Source of the DNA: Hymenobacter fodinae
GTDB taxonomy: Bacteria; Bacteroidota; Bacteroidia; Cytophagales; Hymenobacteraceae
Assembly: GCF_004745825.1 (NCBI RefSeq)
Contig: NZ_SRLA01000001.1
Span: forward strand, 124,001-188,000
DNA length: 64,000 nucleotides
Reading direction: 5' to 3'
Under the pieces are notes generated by a model. That model was not told where the DNA came from, made no database searches, and was given only the letters and a program-made list of their open reading frames with translations. The stretch's first letter is position 1. Every line of letters starts with the position of its first letter. Below are positions 35,285-43,369 of the stretch, piece by piece. The position numbers and the translations under genes are program-made.

Positions 35285-36793
35285 ATGTCCGCTTCCCGCT
35301 CTGCCCGCAAGTCCAACTCCCCTAAGCAACCCGCCGCTATCATTGGGGCTGGGATTGGGGGCATTGCTACGGCCGTGCGGCTGGCGCTAGCGGGGCACAA
35401 GGTTACGGTGTTTGAGGCCCAGGAGAGCTTTGGGGGAAAGATGCACCAGTTGGTGCTGCCGGGCGGCTACCGCTTTGATGGGGGGCCCTCATTGTTCACT
35501 CTACCCCACCTGGTGGATGAACTGTTCCGGCTGGCTGGCCGCGAGCCCAAAGAGCACTTCCGCTACCAGCGTCTTGACCCCATCACCCAGTACTTCTTTC
35601 CCGACGGTACCCAACTCACCGCCTGGGCCGACGAGGAGAAGTTTGCCCAGGAGGTAGAGCAAAAGCTGGGCGTGCCTGCCCCCGAGGTGCTGCAGTTTCT
35701 AAAGCGCAGCCGACTGGCCTACGACGCCACTGCCGACACCTTCCTGCAAAAGTCCCTGCACAAGGCCCGCACTTACCTCTCCGCTGATGTGCTAAAGGCA
35801 CTGGCGGCCCTGCCCCGGCTCGGCCTCACCAGCACCATGCACCAGCGCCACACGGCCGCTTTTCCGCAGGAGCCGCGCCTAGTACAGCTCTTCGACCGGT
35901 TTGCCACTTACAACGGCTCCGACCCCTATCAGGCCCCGGCTACGCTCAGCATGATTCCGCACCTGGAGCACGGGCTAGGCGCCTTCTACCCCGAAGGCGG
36001 CATCTACGCCATTGCCGAAAGCTTGGTGAAGCTGGCTGAGGAACTGGGCGTGCAGTTCCGCTACAACGAGCCGGTGGAGGAAATCCTGACTGCGGCCGGC
36101 CGCGTGACTGGCCTACGCACCACCCAGGAAGTGTACGACTTCGGGCTAGTGGTCAGCAACATGGATGTGGTGCCCACCTACCGCCGTTTGCTGCACAAAG
36201 AGCCCGCCCCCGAGCGTACGCTGCGGCAGCCGCGCTCCTCCTCGGCCCTGATTTTCTACTGGGGCATTGGGCAGCGCTTTCCGCAGCTGGGCGTGCACAA
36301 CATCTTTTTCTCCGAAGACTACAAGCGTGAGTTCGACGCCATCTTCCAGGAAAAGACCATTGCCGCCGACCCCACGGTATACGTAAACATTACCAGTGGC
36401 CACACCCCCACCGATGCGCCTGAGGGCCACGAGAACTGGTTTGTAATGGTAAACGTACCCCACGACCAGGGCCAGGACTGGCCTACGCTGGTGGCCCGCA
36501 CCCGAGAGGCGGTGCTGTCTCGCGTGAGCCAAGCCCTGGGCACCGATGTAGGCCAGTTGATTCGGGCCGAGCACGTGTGGGACCCGCCGGGCATTGAGGC
36601 CCGAACCTCCTCGTTCGGTGGGGCGTTATACGGGAGTTCCTCCAACAACACAATGGCGGCCTTTCTGCGGCATCCCAACTTTTCGCAGCAGCTGGAAGGC
36701 CTCTATTTTTGTGGCGGCTCGGTGCACCCGGGGGGCGGTATTCCGCTCTGCCTGCTCTCGGCCCGCATTGTGGCCGACTTAATTGCCCAGTAG
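35285..36793 (+). CDS. crtD: carotenoid desaturase, CrtD type (1-hydroxycarotenoid 3,4-desaturase)
   Basis: Start ATG 35285 (MSASRSARKSNSPKQPAAII), 502 residues. It has an FAD-binding dinucleotide fold at the N-terminus (IIGAGIGGIATAVRLALAGH) and the CrtI-family C-terminal signature (GLYFCGGSVHPGGGIPLCLL). The segment GGKMHQLVLPGGYRFDGGPS followed by LFTLPHLVDELF is closer to CrtD than to phytoene desaturase CrtI, and cruF follows 102 bp later. CrtD and CruF together make 1'-hydroxylated, 3',4'-desaturated carotenoids, the red flexixanthin-type pigments of Hymenobacter. A phytoene desaturase role cannot be fully excluded. Confidence 0.85.
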   Translation: MSASRSARKSNSPKQPAAIIGAGIGGIATAVRLALAGHKVTVFEAQESFGGKMHQLVLPGGYRFDGGPSLFTLPHLVDELFRLAGREPKEHFRYQRLDPITQYFFPDGTQLTAWADEEKFAQEVEQKLGVPAPEVLQFLKRSRLAYDATADTFLQKSLHKARTYLSADVLKALAALPRLGLTSTMHQRHTAAFPQEPRLVQLFDRFATYNGSDPYQAPATLSMIPHLEHGLGAFYPEGGIYAIAESLVKLAEELGVQFRYNEPVEEILTAAGRVTGLRTTQEVYDFGLVVSNMDVVPTYRRLLHKEPAPERTLRQPRSSSALIFYWGIGQRFPQLGVHNIFFSEDYKREFDAIFQEKTIAADPTVYVNITSGHTPTDAPEGHENWFVMVNVPHDQGQDWPTLVARTREAVLSRVSQALGTDVGQLIRAEHVWDPPGIEARTSSFGGALYGSSSNNTMAAFLRHPNFSQQLEGLYFCGGSVHPGGGIPLCLLSARIVADLIAQ

Positions 36794-36895
36794 AGTGCTT
36801 AGGTGCGCCGCCCTAGCCGCTAAACCACCGTGCGGCAGCCTTGTTGTGGAGGCGCAGTTTGTAAGTTTTTGCGTGAGAATTTTTATTTGCCTCTG

Positions 36896-37579
36896 ATGAC
36901 CGAACCAACCCAACAGCCTCAACCCATAGTCGCCGAGGCTCCTGATACTGCGCGGCGCCGTCTGCGGCTGGCGCAGGGCGTGCTGCTGCTTTTTCACGTT
37001 ACCGGGTTCTTGGGGCTGGGCTTTGCACAGGATAAGTCGTTCTACCTGCAGTTTGTGCCTCTAAACCTGCTCCTGACGGCGGGGTTGCTGATTGCCTTCC
37101 AGCCCCGGCGCGATGCCACCTTCTGGAGCTTTGTGGTTGTAACTATGCTGGTGGGCTTCTTCGTGGAGGTGGCGGGCATCCGCACGGGGCTTATTTTTGG
37201 GCAGTATGAGTACGGCCCCACGCTGGGTCCGCAGTGGCTCGATGTCCCTCTGATCATCGGCCTCAATTGGTTTATGCTCGTGTTGATGGGTGGCTCGCTG
37301 GCCAACTACCTGAAGCTGTCAGGGTTCCTAAAAGCCGTGGTAGGGGCGTTGCTGTTGGTAGGCATGGACCTCTGCATTGAGCCGGTGGCCGTGAAATACG
37401 ATTTCTGGGATTGGCGTTACAACATCATTCCGCTGCAGAATTTTAAAGGCTGGTTTGCAGTGGCGCTTATTCTGCTGGTATATTTCAATCGGCTGGAGAT
37501 CAGCAGGCGTAACCCCCTAGTGCCGTTTTTGTATCTGCTGCAGCTCCTGTTTTTTTTCGGGCTCAGTATGCTAGCCTAG
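36896..37579 (+). CDS. cruF: carotenoid 1,2-hydratase-type membrane protein, CruF family
   Basis: Start ATG 36896 (MTEPTQQPQPIVAEAPDTAR), 227 residues with about six membrane helices. It carries the CruF/DUF422 landmarks FVEVAGIRTGLIFGQYEYG, VPLIIGLNWFMLV, MDLCIEPVAVKYDFWDW and a final helix. CruF adds water across the terminal double bond of gamma-carotene or a related carotenoid; crtD upstream then desaturates the product. The two genes probably form a small pigment operon. The stop TAG is in CCTAGGCC. Confidence 0.9.
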   Translation: MTEPTQQPQPIVAEAPDTARRRLRLAQGVLLLFHVTGFLGLGFAQDKSFYLQFVPLNLLLTAGLLIAFQPRRDATFWSFVVVTMLVGFFVEVAGIRTGLIFGQYEYGPTLGPQWLDVPLIIGLNWFMLVLMGGSLANYLKLSGFLKAVVGALLLVGMDLCIEPVAVKYDFWDWRYNIIPLQNFKGWFAVALILLVYFNRLEISRRNPLVPFLYLLQLLFFFGLSMLA

Positions 37580-37647
37580 GCCTCTGTATCGTTTGATAGT
37601 AGGTTGGTGCGAGCGGATGGCCTACGTATTATTTTATCCGACATGTT

Positions 37648-38259
37648 ATGGAGGACACCGTACTCCACCAATTAATAGAGCGAGCCAATGACTTATTGCG
37701 CCAGGTGGGCGTGGGCATTCTGCACGAAGAGCAGCTGGCCGTTGCCCTCGACCTGACCGTGCCCGCCTTCCGGGAGGTGTTCGGCAGCAAAGCAGGCCTA
37801 CTTCGCCTGACTACCCAGCATAATTTGCAGCGCCAGCGCCAGGAGCACGATCAGCTATTCGTAAACCTGGCTACTCCCGTAGAGTGCTTGCTGGCTTGGC
37901 TGCACCACAGTCTGCAGGAGTTGCGCCGCTCGCCCCACTACGATTACCATGTGCTGCGCGAGCAGTACCCAGAGTGCTGGGGCCTTATTCAGGAGCACTT
38001 GTATGTGTACTCGTTCCCGCTGCTCACGCGCCTGCTGCAGGAGGGTATTCAGGAGGGACAGTTCCGCTCCGACCTGGAGCCGGGCCTCATTGCGCATATC
38101 ATGATGGCCCAGATGAACATGATTCTGAACGAGGCCTACTTTCCGCCCGACCACGTCAACCAGGCCGATATTTATCGGAGCGTGTTTACGCCCTACGTGC
38201 GGGGCCTTTGCACCGTGGAAGGCCTGCGCTTGGTAAGCCTGCACTTCGAGCGAATGTAG
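37648..38259 (+). CDS. TetR-like regulator with a reduced N-terminal HTH (paralogue 1)
   Basis: 203 residues. The N-terminal part (GVGILHEEQLAVALDLTVPA, then FREVFGSKAGLLRLTTQ) looks like a shortened TetR DNA-binding region. The C-terminal ligand-type domain is helical (LEPGLIAHIMMAQMNMILNE, PYVRGLCTVEGLRLV). It is clearly related to the next gene over its full length, including the ending YVRGLCTVEG versus YIRGICTEEG. Whether it still binds DNA is unclear. It lies 68 bp downstream of cruF, on the same strand. Confidence 0.68.
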   Translation: MEDTVLHQLIERANDLLRQVGVGILHEEQLAVALDLTVPAFREVFGSKAGLLRLTTQHNLQRQRQEHDQLFVNLATPVECLLAWLHHSLQELRRSPHYDYHVLREQYPECWGLIQEHLYVYSFPLLTRLLQEGIQEGQFRSDLEPGLIAHIMMAQMNMILNEAYFPPDHVNQADIYRSVFTPYVRGLCTVEGLRLVSLHFERM

Positions 38260-38483
38260 CCCCTGTGCTAACTTCTGCGCCGTAACAGAACTACCCCTAG
38301 CTTACGGTTAAGCTGCGTGCCAGTGCTAACCGGTAGCGTAGGCGGCAGGTGTTCAATAAGTTAAGCGAGAGCTCGGGCGGCCAAACGAAATATTGGCCGG
38401 AAGATTGTGGGAGGCGCTGGAAAGTCACGTACTTTGGTGAGGCAGCCATGCCTCGCCGCGCCCCTTCCTTCCTACCATTCTCT

Positions 38484-39098
38484 ATGAACCAAACTGACAA
38501 GGCCCGCCTGTTTGAGCAGGCACAGGCACTCTTTCACCGCGCTGGTGGTATAACTGAGTTGTCAGAAGCTGACCTTCTTACTGGCCTAGAACTTACGCCC
38601 GCCGCTTTTCAGGCCACCTTCCACAACCAAGAGGAGTTTCTGGTGCAGGTGGTCCGCTTCGATTTGGAGCGGCAGAAGCAGGAGCACCAGCATCTTCTGT
38701 CTCAACTGCACTCGCCCGTTGAACGCATCTTGGCCCTGTTGCAGCACGGCATTGCCGAGATGCAACGCGCCCCTAAAACCGATTACATCGCTCTGCAGCG
38801 CGAGTATCCGCGGGTGTGGGAGGTGCTGCTGCAGCACTTGCAAAGCTACTCGGCACCTCAGATTCATGGCTTGCTGAATGAGGGTATCCTGCAGCGCCAG
38901 TTCCGGGGCGACATCAACATTGTGCTGGTTACCAAGATTATTCTGGAGCAGATGCAGTTGATTCTAAACTCGGCAGTCTTCCCGCCCGACCGCTATAACC
39001 TGGCGGAAGTATTCAGAAGTATTTACTTGTACTACATCCGGGGTATTTGCACCGAAGAGGGCATCCAGCTGGCTTCCAAGCACTTTGCGCGCATCTAA
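38484..39098 (+). CDS. TetR-like regulator with a reduced N-terminal HTH (paralogue 2)
   Basis: Start ATG 38484 (MNQTDKARLFEQAQALFHRA), 204 residues. It aligns with the preceding gene: LTGLELTPAAFQATFHNQEE with its HTH region, RQKQEHQHLL, VWEVLLQHLQSYSAP, and VTKIILEQMQLILNSAVFPP. The pair must come from a local duplication with a 225-bp spacer. A possible promoter element (TACTTTGG near 38431) precedes it, so it may be transcribed on its own. Its target is unknown. Confidence 0.68.
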   Translation: MNQTDKARLFEQAQALFHRAGGITELSEADLLTGLELTPAAFQATFHNQEEFLVQVVRFDLERQKQEHQHLLSQLHSPVERILALLQHGIAEMQRAPKTDYIALQREYPRVWEVLLQHLQSYSAPQIHGLLNEGILQRQFRGDINIVLVTKIILEQMQLILNSAVFPPDRYNLAEVFRSIYLYYIRGICTEEGIQLASKHFARI

Positions 39099-39106
39099 AG
39101 CCCCTG

Positions 39107-39179
39107 CCCACTAGGTCAGTAACACCAGCGCCTGCCCTCCGCTTCGGAAGGCAGGCGCTGGTGTTACTGGCCTAGTGGG
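39107..39179. terminator. 73-bp hairpin with 30-bp arms ending in the iterated octamer
   Basis: Arms 39107-39136 and 39150-39179 match except for one T/C position that is a wobble pair in RNA; loop of 13 bases. The ends read CCCACTAGGTCAG and CTGGCCTAGTGGG, so one arm carries the exact TGGCCTAG and the other a one-base variant. It sits between convergent genes and should stop transcription from both sides. Confidence 0.8.
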
Positions 39180-39196
39180 GAACCGAGCTTAGGAGC

Positions 39197-39439
39197 CTAG
39201 CTGATAGACACCCGTACCTTTTTGGTGTACTCGCGCAGGGCATCCTTAAATTGGGAGCCGTGCTCACGCATGTGATTATGAATGAAGATAGCTGCGAAAA
39301 TATGCGTGAGCTGTTCGCCTTCGTCTTCACCTTCTACCTCAAACGGGAGGGGCTGTTCTTCTAGTAGGGCTTCTTCGGCTGCCACTAGGTTTTCCAGCGT
39401 CTGGGTTTCTACCAGGCGCTTAATAACGGGCATTTTCAT
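39197..39439 (-). CDS. small protein, DUF6952-like
   Basis: 80 residues (MKMPVIKRLVETQTLENLVA), acidic in the middle, helical, with IFAAIFIHNHMREHGSQFKD and a basic ending REYTKKVRVSIS. Size, the MxxPVIKxL start and position directly after a thioredoxin gene match the DUF6952 family of Bacteroidota, which often travels with thioredoxin and peroxiredoxin. Function unknown. It is 8 bp downstream of the thioredoxin stop, so surely co-transcribed. Confidence 0.7.
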   Translation of the reverse strand: MKMPVIKRLVETQTLENLVAAEEALLEEQPLPFEVEGEDEGEQLTHIFAAIFIHNHMREHGSQFKDALREYTKKVRVSIS

Positions 39440-39447
39440 GGGGCAGC

Positions 39448-39765
39448 TTAGTTGGCGTGGAGTTTCGAAATCAGCTCCACTACCGCCTCTTCCTTGCTGG
39501 CAGCCAGCGTTTCGAGCAGCTCTCCATTGCGGAATACCGCAAAGTAAGGCAGGTTGGTAACGTTAGCCAGCTTGCGGGCCTCAGGGCTGGTTTCCGCGTT
39601 TACGTCGAGGAAGGCTACTTCGGGCTCCGCCTCCGAGAGGCGCTTGAACTTTGGCGAAAACAGCCGGCAGTTGCCACACCAGTCGGCGTAGTATTTCACT
39701 ACTACCTTTTCATGCTGGTCGAGGAGCTGGCGAAAATCGGCATCAGTGGCTTTCGTAACGGGCAT
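39448..39765 (-). CDS. thioredoxin family protein with a CGNC active site
   Basis: Start ATG 39765 (MPVTKATDADFRQLLDQHEK), 105 residues. The thioredoxin fold is clear: VVVKYYADWCGNCRLFSPKF, VAFLDVNAETSPEARKLANV, and the cis-proline segment TNLPYFAVFRNGE. The active site is CGNC instead of the usual CGPC, which should change the redox potential. It probably reduces disulfides or peroxiredoxins in the cytoplasm. A promoter element and a 19-bp operator-like palindrome lie upstream (39801-39833), suggesting iron or peroxide control. Confidence 0.88.
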   Translation of the reverse strand: MPVTKATDADFRQLLDQHEKVVVKYYADWCGNCRLFSPKFKRLSEAEPEVAFLDVNAETSPEARKLANVTNLPYFAVFRNGELLETLAASKEEAVVELISKLHAN

Positions 39766-39800
39766 TGCAACAGAGTTTGGTAAACAACAGGAGGGGTCCA

Positions 39801-39819
39801 GATAAGAATCATTCTTATC
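39801..39819. promoter_or_regulatory. 19-bp perfect palindrome, Fur/PerR-like operator
   Basis: GATAAGAATCATTCTTATC is a perfect 9-1-9 inverted repeat. It resembles the Fur box consensus GATAATGATAATCATTATC (outer GATAA and TTATC identical). It lies six bases downstream of the -7 element of the thioredoxin operon, where a bound repressor would block transcription. The identity of the regulator is an inference. Confidence 0.6.
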
Positions 39820-39825
39820 GGGGTG

Positions 39826-39833
39826 CAAAGGTA
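39826..39833 (-). promoter_or_regulatory. -7 element of the thioredoxin operon
   Basis: TACCTTTG on the minus strand matches TAnnTTTG. It lies about 60 bp upstream of the start codon and next to the Fur-like palindrome. Confidence 0.5.
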
Positions 39834-40146
39834 AGGCACTGATTTCGGAAAAGCCTACCCCATTTAAAACTACCTGGCCTACCTCATGAGGCGGGCGTAC
39901 CGCCTTGGCTCTCAGTGGTAGTGGTACAGCCGAGTATATGCACTGAACTGTATCGGCGCGGCACAGCTAGTCAGGAGGGGCGGTAGGATGGGGCGAAGCT
40001 GGGGAGTACTTTGTTTGCTGCCGGAACCGACTTAACCCGTAGCCTTGGCTTACGTTATCTGGGGTACGGCCAGCCCTTAGGCCAGGTAGCGCAACTGCGG
40101 AGGCGGTGCTTGGTGGCGTGGTCATAACTGCGGCTATTCTTTGCGT
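39834..40146. other. 313-bp divergent intergenic region
   Basis: No gene seen. It lies between the thioredoxin operon (minus) and the SGNH hydrolase gene (plus). TATTCTTTG at 40135-40143 is a candidate promoter element with one extra spacer base, ending three bases before ATG 40147. Confidence 0.4.
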
Positions 40147-40740
40147 ATGCAGAACCTTATCTTTTTCGGCAATAGCCTCACGGCTGGCTATCAGCTTCGG
40201 GCTAGTGAGTCGTTTCCGGCTCGGATTCAGGAGAAAATAGATGCGCTAGGCCTGTCTTATAAAGCTCATAACTACGGGGTGAGCGGCGAAACCACTGCCG
40301 GCGGCCGGCAGCGCATTAGTTCCGTGCTGGCCCGCTTCACGAACATTGAGGTGTTTGTGCTGGAGCTAGGAGCCAACGACGGGCTGCGCGGCATCCCCGT
40401 GCGCGAAACCACCCAAAACCTACAGTTCATTCTGGATGAGGTTCGGCGCCAGCACCCCAAGGCGCGCATTGTGCTGGTAGGCCTAGAGTTTCCATTCGAC
40501 TTAGGGCCTCTGGCTACGCTCGGGGGTGGCCGCTATGGGCACTACGCGCAAGAGTTTAAAGCCTTGTTCCGATTGCTGGCCGAGAAAAACCAAGTCGATT
40601 TCGTGCCTTTCCTGCTGCAGGGGGTTATTGGGCAGCGTCACCTTAACCTACCCGATGGGGTGCACCCCAACGCCGCAGGCCAGCGCATTCTGGCCGATAA
40701 CGTGTGGACCATATTGCGTCCGGTTTTGGAGCGGGGCTAA
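40147..40740 (+). CDS. SGNH-fold esterase, TesA-like arylesterase
   Basis: Start ATG 40147 (MQNLIFFGNSLTAGYQLRAS), 197 residues. The SGNH blocks are in order: block I FFGNSLTAGY (Asn in place of the usual Asp of GDSL, nucleophile Ser kept), block II NYGVSGETTAGG, block III LELGANDGLRG, and block V DGVHPNAAGQ with the catalytic His. There is no signal peptide with this start. It should hydrolyse short acyl esters or thioesters. It is a single gene. Confidence 0.88.
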   Translation: MQNLIFFGNSLTAGYQLRASESFPARIQEKIDALGLSYKAHNYGVSGETTAGGRQRISSVLARFTNIEVFVLELGANDGLRGIPVRETTQNLQFILDEVRRQHPKARIVLVGLEFPFDLGPLATLGGGRYGHYAQEFKALFRLLAEKNQVDFVPFLLQGVIGQRHLNLPDGVHPNAAGQRILADNVWTILRPVLERG

Positions 40741-41000
40741 CCCAAAGGCTACCTAAGCAAGACATTTTTTTACTGGAAACGCCGCTTTTTTTTTAAGTCT
40801 TGTTCCGGTTTTGAATTCGGCCTTCTCAATAGCGGAAAAGCGGTTGGCTATGGAAACTCAACTGTGGCAAGAAGCTGGGGCATAGCCGCCAGGGGCAGTG
40901 CGGCTGAACCGTAGGCAAACAAACGGGCGAAGCTGCGGGTATATAGCTCTGTGCTGATGCTTCCTACTTTAGGTAGCCACAGCGGTTCTAGTGCACCAGT

Positions 41001-41831
41001 ATGCTTTCACGTTTCCGCTCCCAACCTCTTCTCACGTATGTGTCCGTAGCTGCCACCGCCCTTGGCCTGAGCAGCTGCGAGATGCTGGAATTTAGCCCCA
41101 ATGATCATCGCTCACCCGATGATAAGCAGGCCCTGACCCAGAAAAACTTAACCACGCTGTTGGCCAAGCCACTGCCTGCCAACGATACCCTTCGCTTTGT
41201 CTACACCGGTGACTCTCAACGCTTCTACGACGATGCGGAGGCCTTGGTGAAAAGTGTAAACCAGCAGAAGGGCGTGCAGTTCATGCTGGTGGCCGGCGAC
41301 ATTTCCGACTTTGGGCTAGCCCGCGAAATGTGGTGGGTAGATGACCAACTGCGCAAGCTGACCATTCCTTACCTCACCGTTATCGGCAACCACGACCAAG
41401 TGGGCAACGGCCGCAAGGCGTACGGGGAGGTGTTCGGGCCTCTGAACTACTCGTTCGTGTACGGCGACACGAAGTTTATCATGACCGACACCAACGGGCG
41501 CGAGTACAACTTCAACGGCCGCATCCCCGACATGCCCTGGGTACGCCAGCAGTTGCAGGACAACACCGTGCGCCGCCACGTGATTATCTCCCACGTGCCC
41601 CCGCAAGACGAGGACTTTGACCCCGCCGTGCGTGATGCATACGTAACGGCCCTGCGCGCAGATCCGCGCCTGGTGTTTGAGATGAACGGCCACCGCCACG
41701 ACTTCAGCATTGGGCAGCCCTTCAACGATGGCGTTACCTACGTCAACTCCTACGCCTTCGAAAAGCGCCAATACCTCATTGTGACGATGTGGGGCGACAA
41801 GGAGTTTCGGCTTAAAAAAGTACCCTTCTAA
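41001..41831 (+). CDS. calcineurin-like metallophosphoesterase lipoprotein (unit 1)
   Basis: 276 residues with a lipobox LGLSSC after the signal (about residue 26). Phosphoesterase metal motifs follow: FVYTGDSQRF, LVAGDISDFG, VIGNHDQVGNG, IISHVPPQDED and NGHRHDFS. These coordinate the two metals of the calcineurin-like fold. It is probably anchored in the outer membrane or periplasm. It is followed 2 bp later by a barrel-like gene, and both are duplicated next door (42542-43958). Its substrate is unknown. Confidence 0.87.
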   Translation: MLSRFRSQPLLTYVSVAATALGLSSCEMLEFSPNDHRSPDDKQALTQKNLTTLLAKPLPANDTLRFVYTGDSQRFYDDAEALVKSVNQQKGVQFMLVAGDISDFGLAREMWWVDDQLRKLTIPYLTVIGNHDQVGNGRKAYGEVFGPLNYSFVYGDTKFIMTDTNGREYNFNGRIPDMPWVRQQLQDNTVRRHVIISHVPPQDEDFDPAVRDAYVTALRADPRLVFEMNGHRHDFSIGQPFNDGVTYVNSYAFEKRQYLIVTMWGDKEFRLKKVPF

Positions 41832-41833
41832 TA

Positions 41834-42475
41834 ATGGCACCGCAATTTCTGTTGGCCGCCGCGTTGGCCTGCTCCCCGACGGCGCCTGACACCGCCGCCC
41901 GCCCCGCCACCCCTGACTCGCTCATCACGCGCTCCACTGGCCTAGAGCCCCTCGATAAAAAGCCTTGGTACCGTCCCCGCCACATAGTGCTGCAAACTGG
42001 GGGCGGCATTGGCATGGTGGCCGCCGGCGTAGGCTATAGCCTGGGCAAAGACAAAAATGAGCTGGATATTCTGCTAGGGTACGTGCCCACCAAGTACGCT
42101 GGCTCTTCCCTGAGCATTGTCACGGCCAAGTACACCTACTCGCCCTTTGTGTTGCCCCTCGGTGAGCGGTGGCAAATCCGGCCCCTCACGGTGGGTGGTT
42201 ACCTGAGCTACACCCACGGCACCGTCAACGACGAGGAAAAGGGCCAGTACGCCAAGGGCTACTACTGGTTTTCTACTGACACCCGCGTGGGCCCCGTGTT
42301 GGGCAGCCGCCTGGCCTACCGCCGGCGCACCCCCGCCGGACAACCCCGCAACGTGGCGTTTTACTACGAGCTGAGCAGCAACGACTTATATATTCTCAGC
42401 TACGTGCAGAACCGCAAGGCGCTGTCGGTAGGGGATATTCTGACGTTGAGCTTGGGCCTGAAGGCTGATTTTTAA
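41834..42475 (+). CDS. outer membrane barrel-like protein (unit 1 partner)
   Basis: 213 residues: a signal (MAPQFLLAAALAC), a short Pro/Thr linker, then beta strands (QTGGGIGMVAAGVGYSLG, IVTAKYTYSPFVLPLG, LTVGGYLSYTHG, GYYWFSTDTRVG) and a terminal DILTLSLGLKADF. It resembles the downstream protein at 43353, sharing the LLGYVPTKYAG versus LVGYLPAKLAG and ELSSNDLYIL versus ELGTNDLYLV segments. It starts 2 bp after the phosphoesterase stop, so translation is probably coupled. Confidence 0.7.
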   Translation: MAPQFLLAAALACSPTAPDTAARPATPDSLITRSTGLEPLDKKPWYRPRHIVLQTGGGIGMVAAGVGYSLGKDKNELDILLGYVPTKYAGSSLSIVTAKYTYSPFVLPLGERWQIRPLTVGGYLSYTHGTVNDEEKGQYAKGYYWFSTDTRVGPVLGSRLAYRRRTPAGQPRNVAFYYELSSNDLYILSYVQNRKALSVGDILTLSLGLKADF

Positions 42476-42541
42476 AGTGGCCTCCGGGCCGAAGGTGCAG
42501 GTGGGTAGGCTAAGCAAGCTCGCCCGTAAGGTTACTTCTCC

Positions 42542-43369
42542 ATGAATAGCTGGTATTCCTGCGGATGTGTACTGGCCCTCACGAGCTTGGTGAGCTGTTC
42601 GTTGGTGGAATACAGTCCCAACCAAACCCACCTGCCCGCCACTGAGCGGGGCTTGACTACGCAAACGCTGGCCCATCTGCAGCAAATGCCCCGCGCCGCT
42701 GCAGGCGACACCGTGCGGTTTGTATTTGTGGGTGATACCCAGCGTTTTTACGATGAAACCGAGCAGTTTGTGGCCAGCGTCAATCGGCAGCGAGCCATTG
42801 ATTTCGTATTTGTGGGGGGCGACATCTCCGACTTTGGTTTGCTGCGAGAGTTCCGGTGGGTGCACCAGCGCCTGCAGCAGTTACGCGTGCCCTACCTCAC
42901 GGTGGTCGGCAACCATGATCTGGTGGGTAACGGGCGCGCCATCTACCAGTCCATCTACGGACCCCTGAACTACTCCTTCCGGTACGGCGGCACCAAGTTT
43001 ATCTGCCTCGACACCAACGGCCGTGAGTATGGCTTTGGGGCCCAGGTACCCGATGTGCCGTGGCTCCGGCAGCAGCTGCAGGATACCGCGGGCAGCCAGC
43101 GTACGGTGGTGCTCAGCCACGTGCCTCCCACCGATGAAGACTTCGACCCCGCTCTGGTACCGCCTTACACTGCCACCTTGCGCGGCTGCTCTCGGCTGGT
43201 GTTTCACTTGAGCGGGCACGTACACCGCTACACGGCCGGCCAGCCCTTCCACGACGGCGTTACTTACCTGACCACTTATAGCCTAGCCAAGCACCGCTAC
43301 CACATCATCTCGCTGTGGGGGCAGCGCCAGTTTCGACTAGAAACCGTGACCTATGGGCCTGAAGCGTAG
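42542..43369 (+). CDS. calcineurin-like metallophosphoesterase lipoprotein (unit 2)
   Basis: 275 residues with a lipobox-like SLVSC near residue 19. It is strongly similar to the gene at 41001: FVFVGDTQRFYDETEQFVAS, FVGGDISDFGLLREF, VVGNHDLVGNGRAIYQ, LDTNGREYGFGAQVPDVPWL, LSHVPPTDEDFDP, SGHVHRYTAGQPF. All metal ligands of the family are kept. It overlaps the next gene by 17 bp. Clearly a tandem duplicate of unit 1. Confidence 0.87.
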   Translation: MNSWYSCGCVLALTSLVSCSLVEYSPNQTHLPATERGLTTQTLAHLQQMPRAAAGDTVRFVFVGDTQRFYDETEQFVASVNRQRAIDFVFVGGDISDFGLLREFRWVHQRLQQLRVPYLTVVGNHDLVGNGRAIYQSIYGPLNYSFRYGGTKFICLDTNGREYGFGAQVPDVPWLRQQLQDTAGSQRTVVLSHVPPTDEDFDPALVPPYTATLRGCSRLVFHLSGHVHRYTAGQPFHDGVTYLTTYSLAKHRYHIISLWGQRQFRLETVTYGPEA

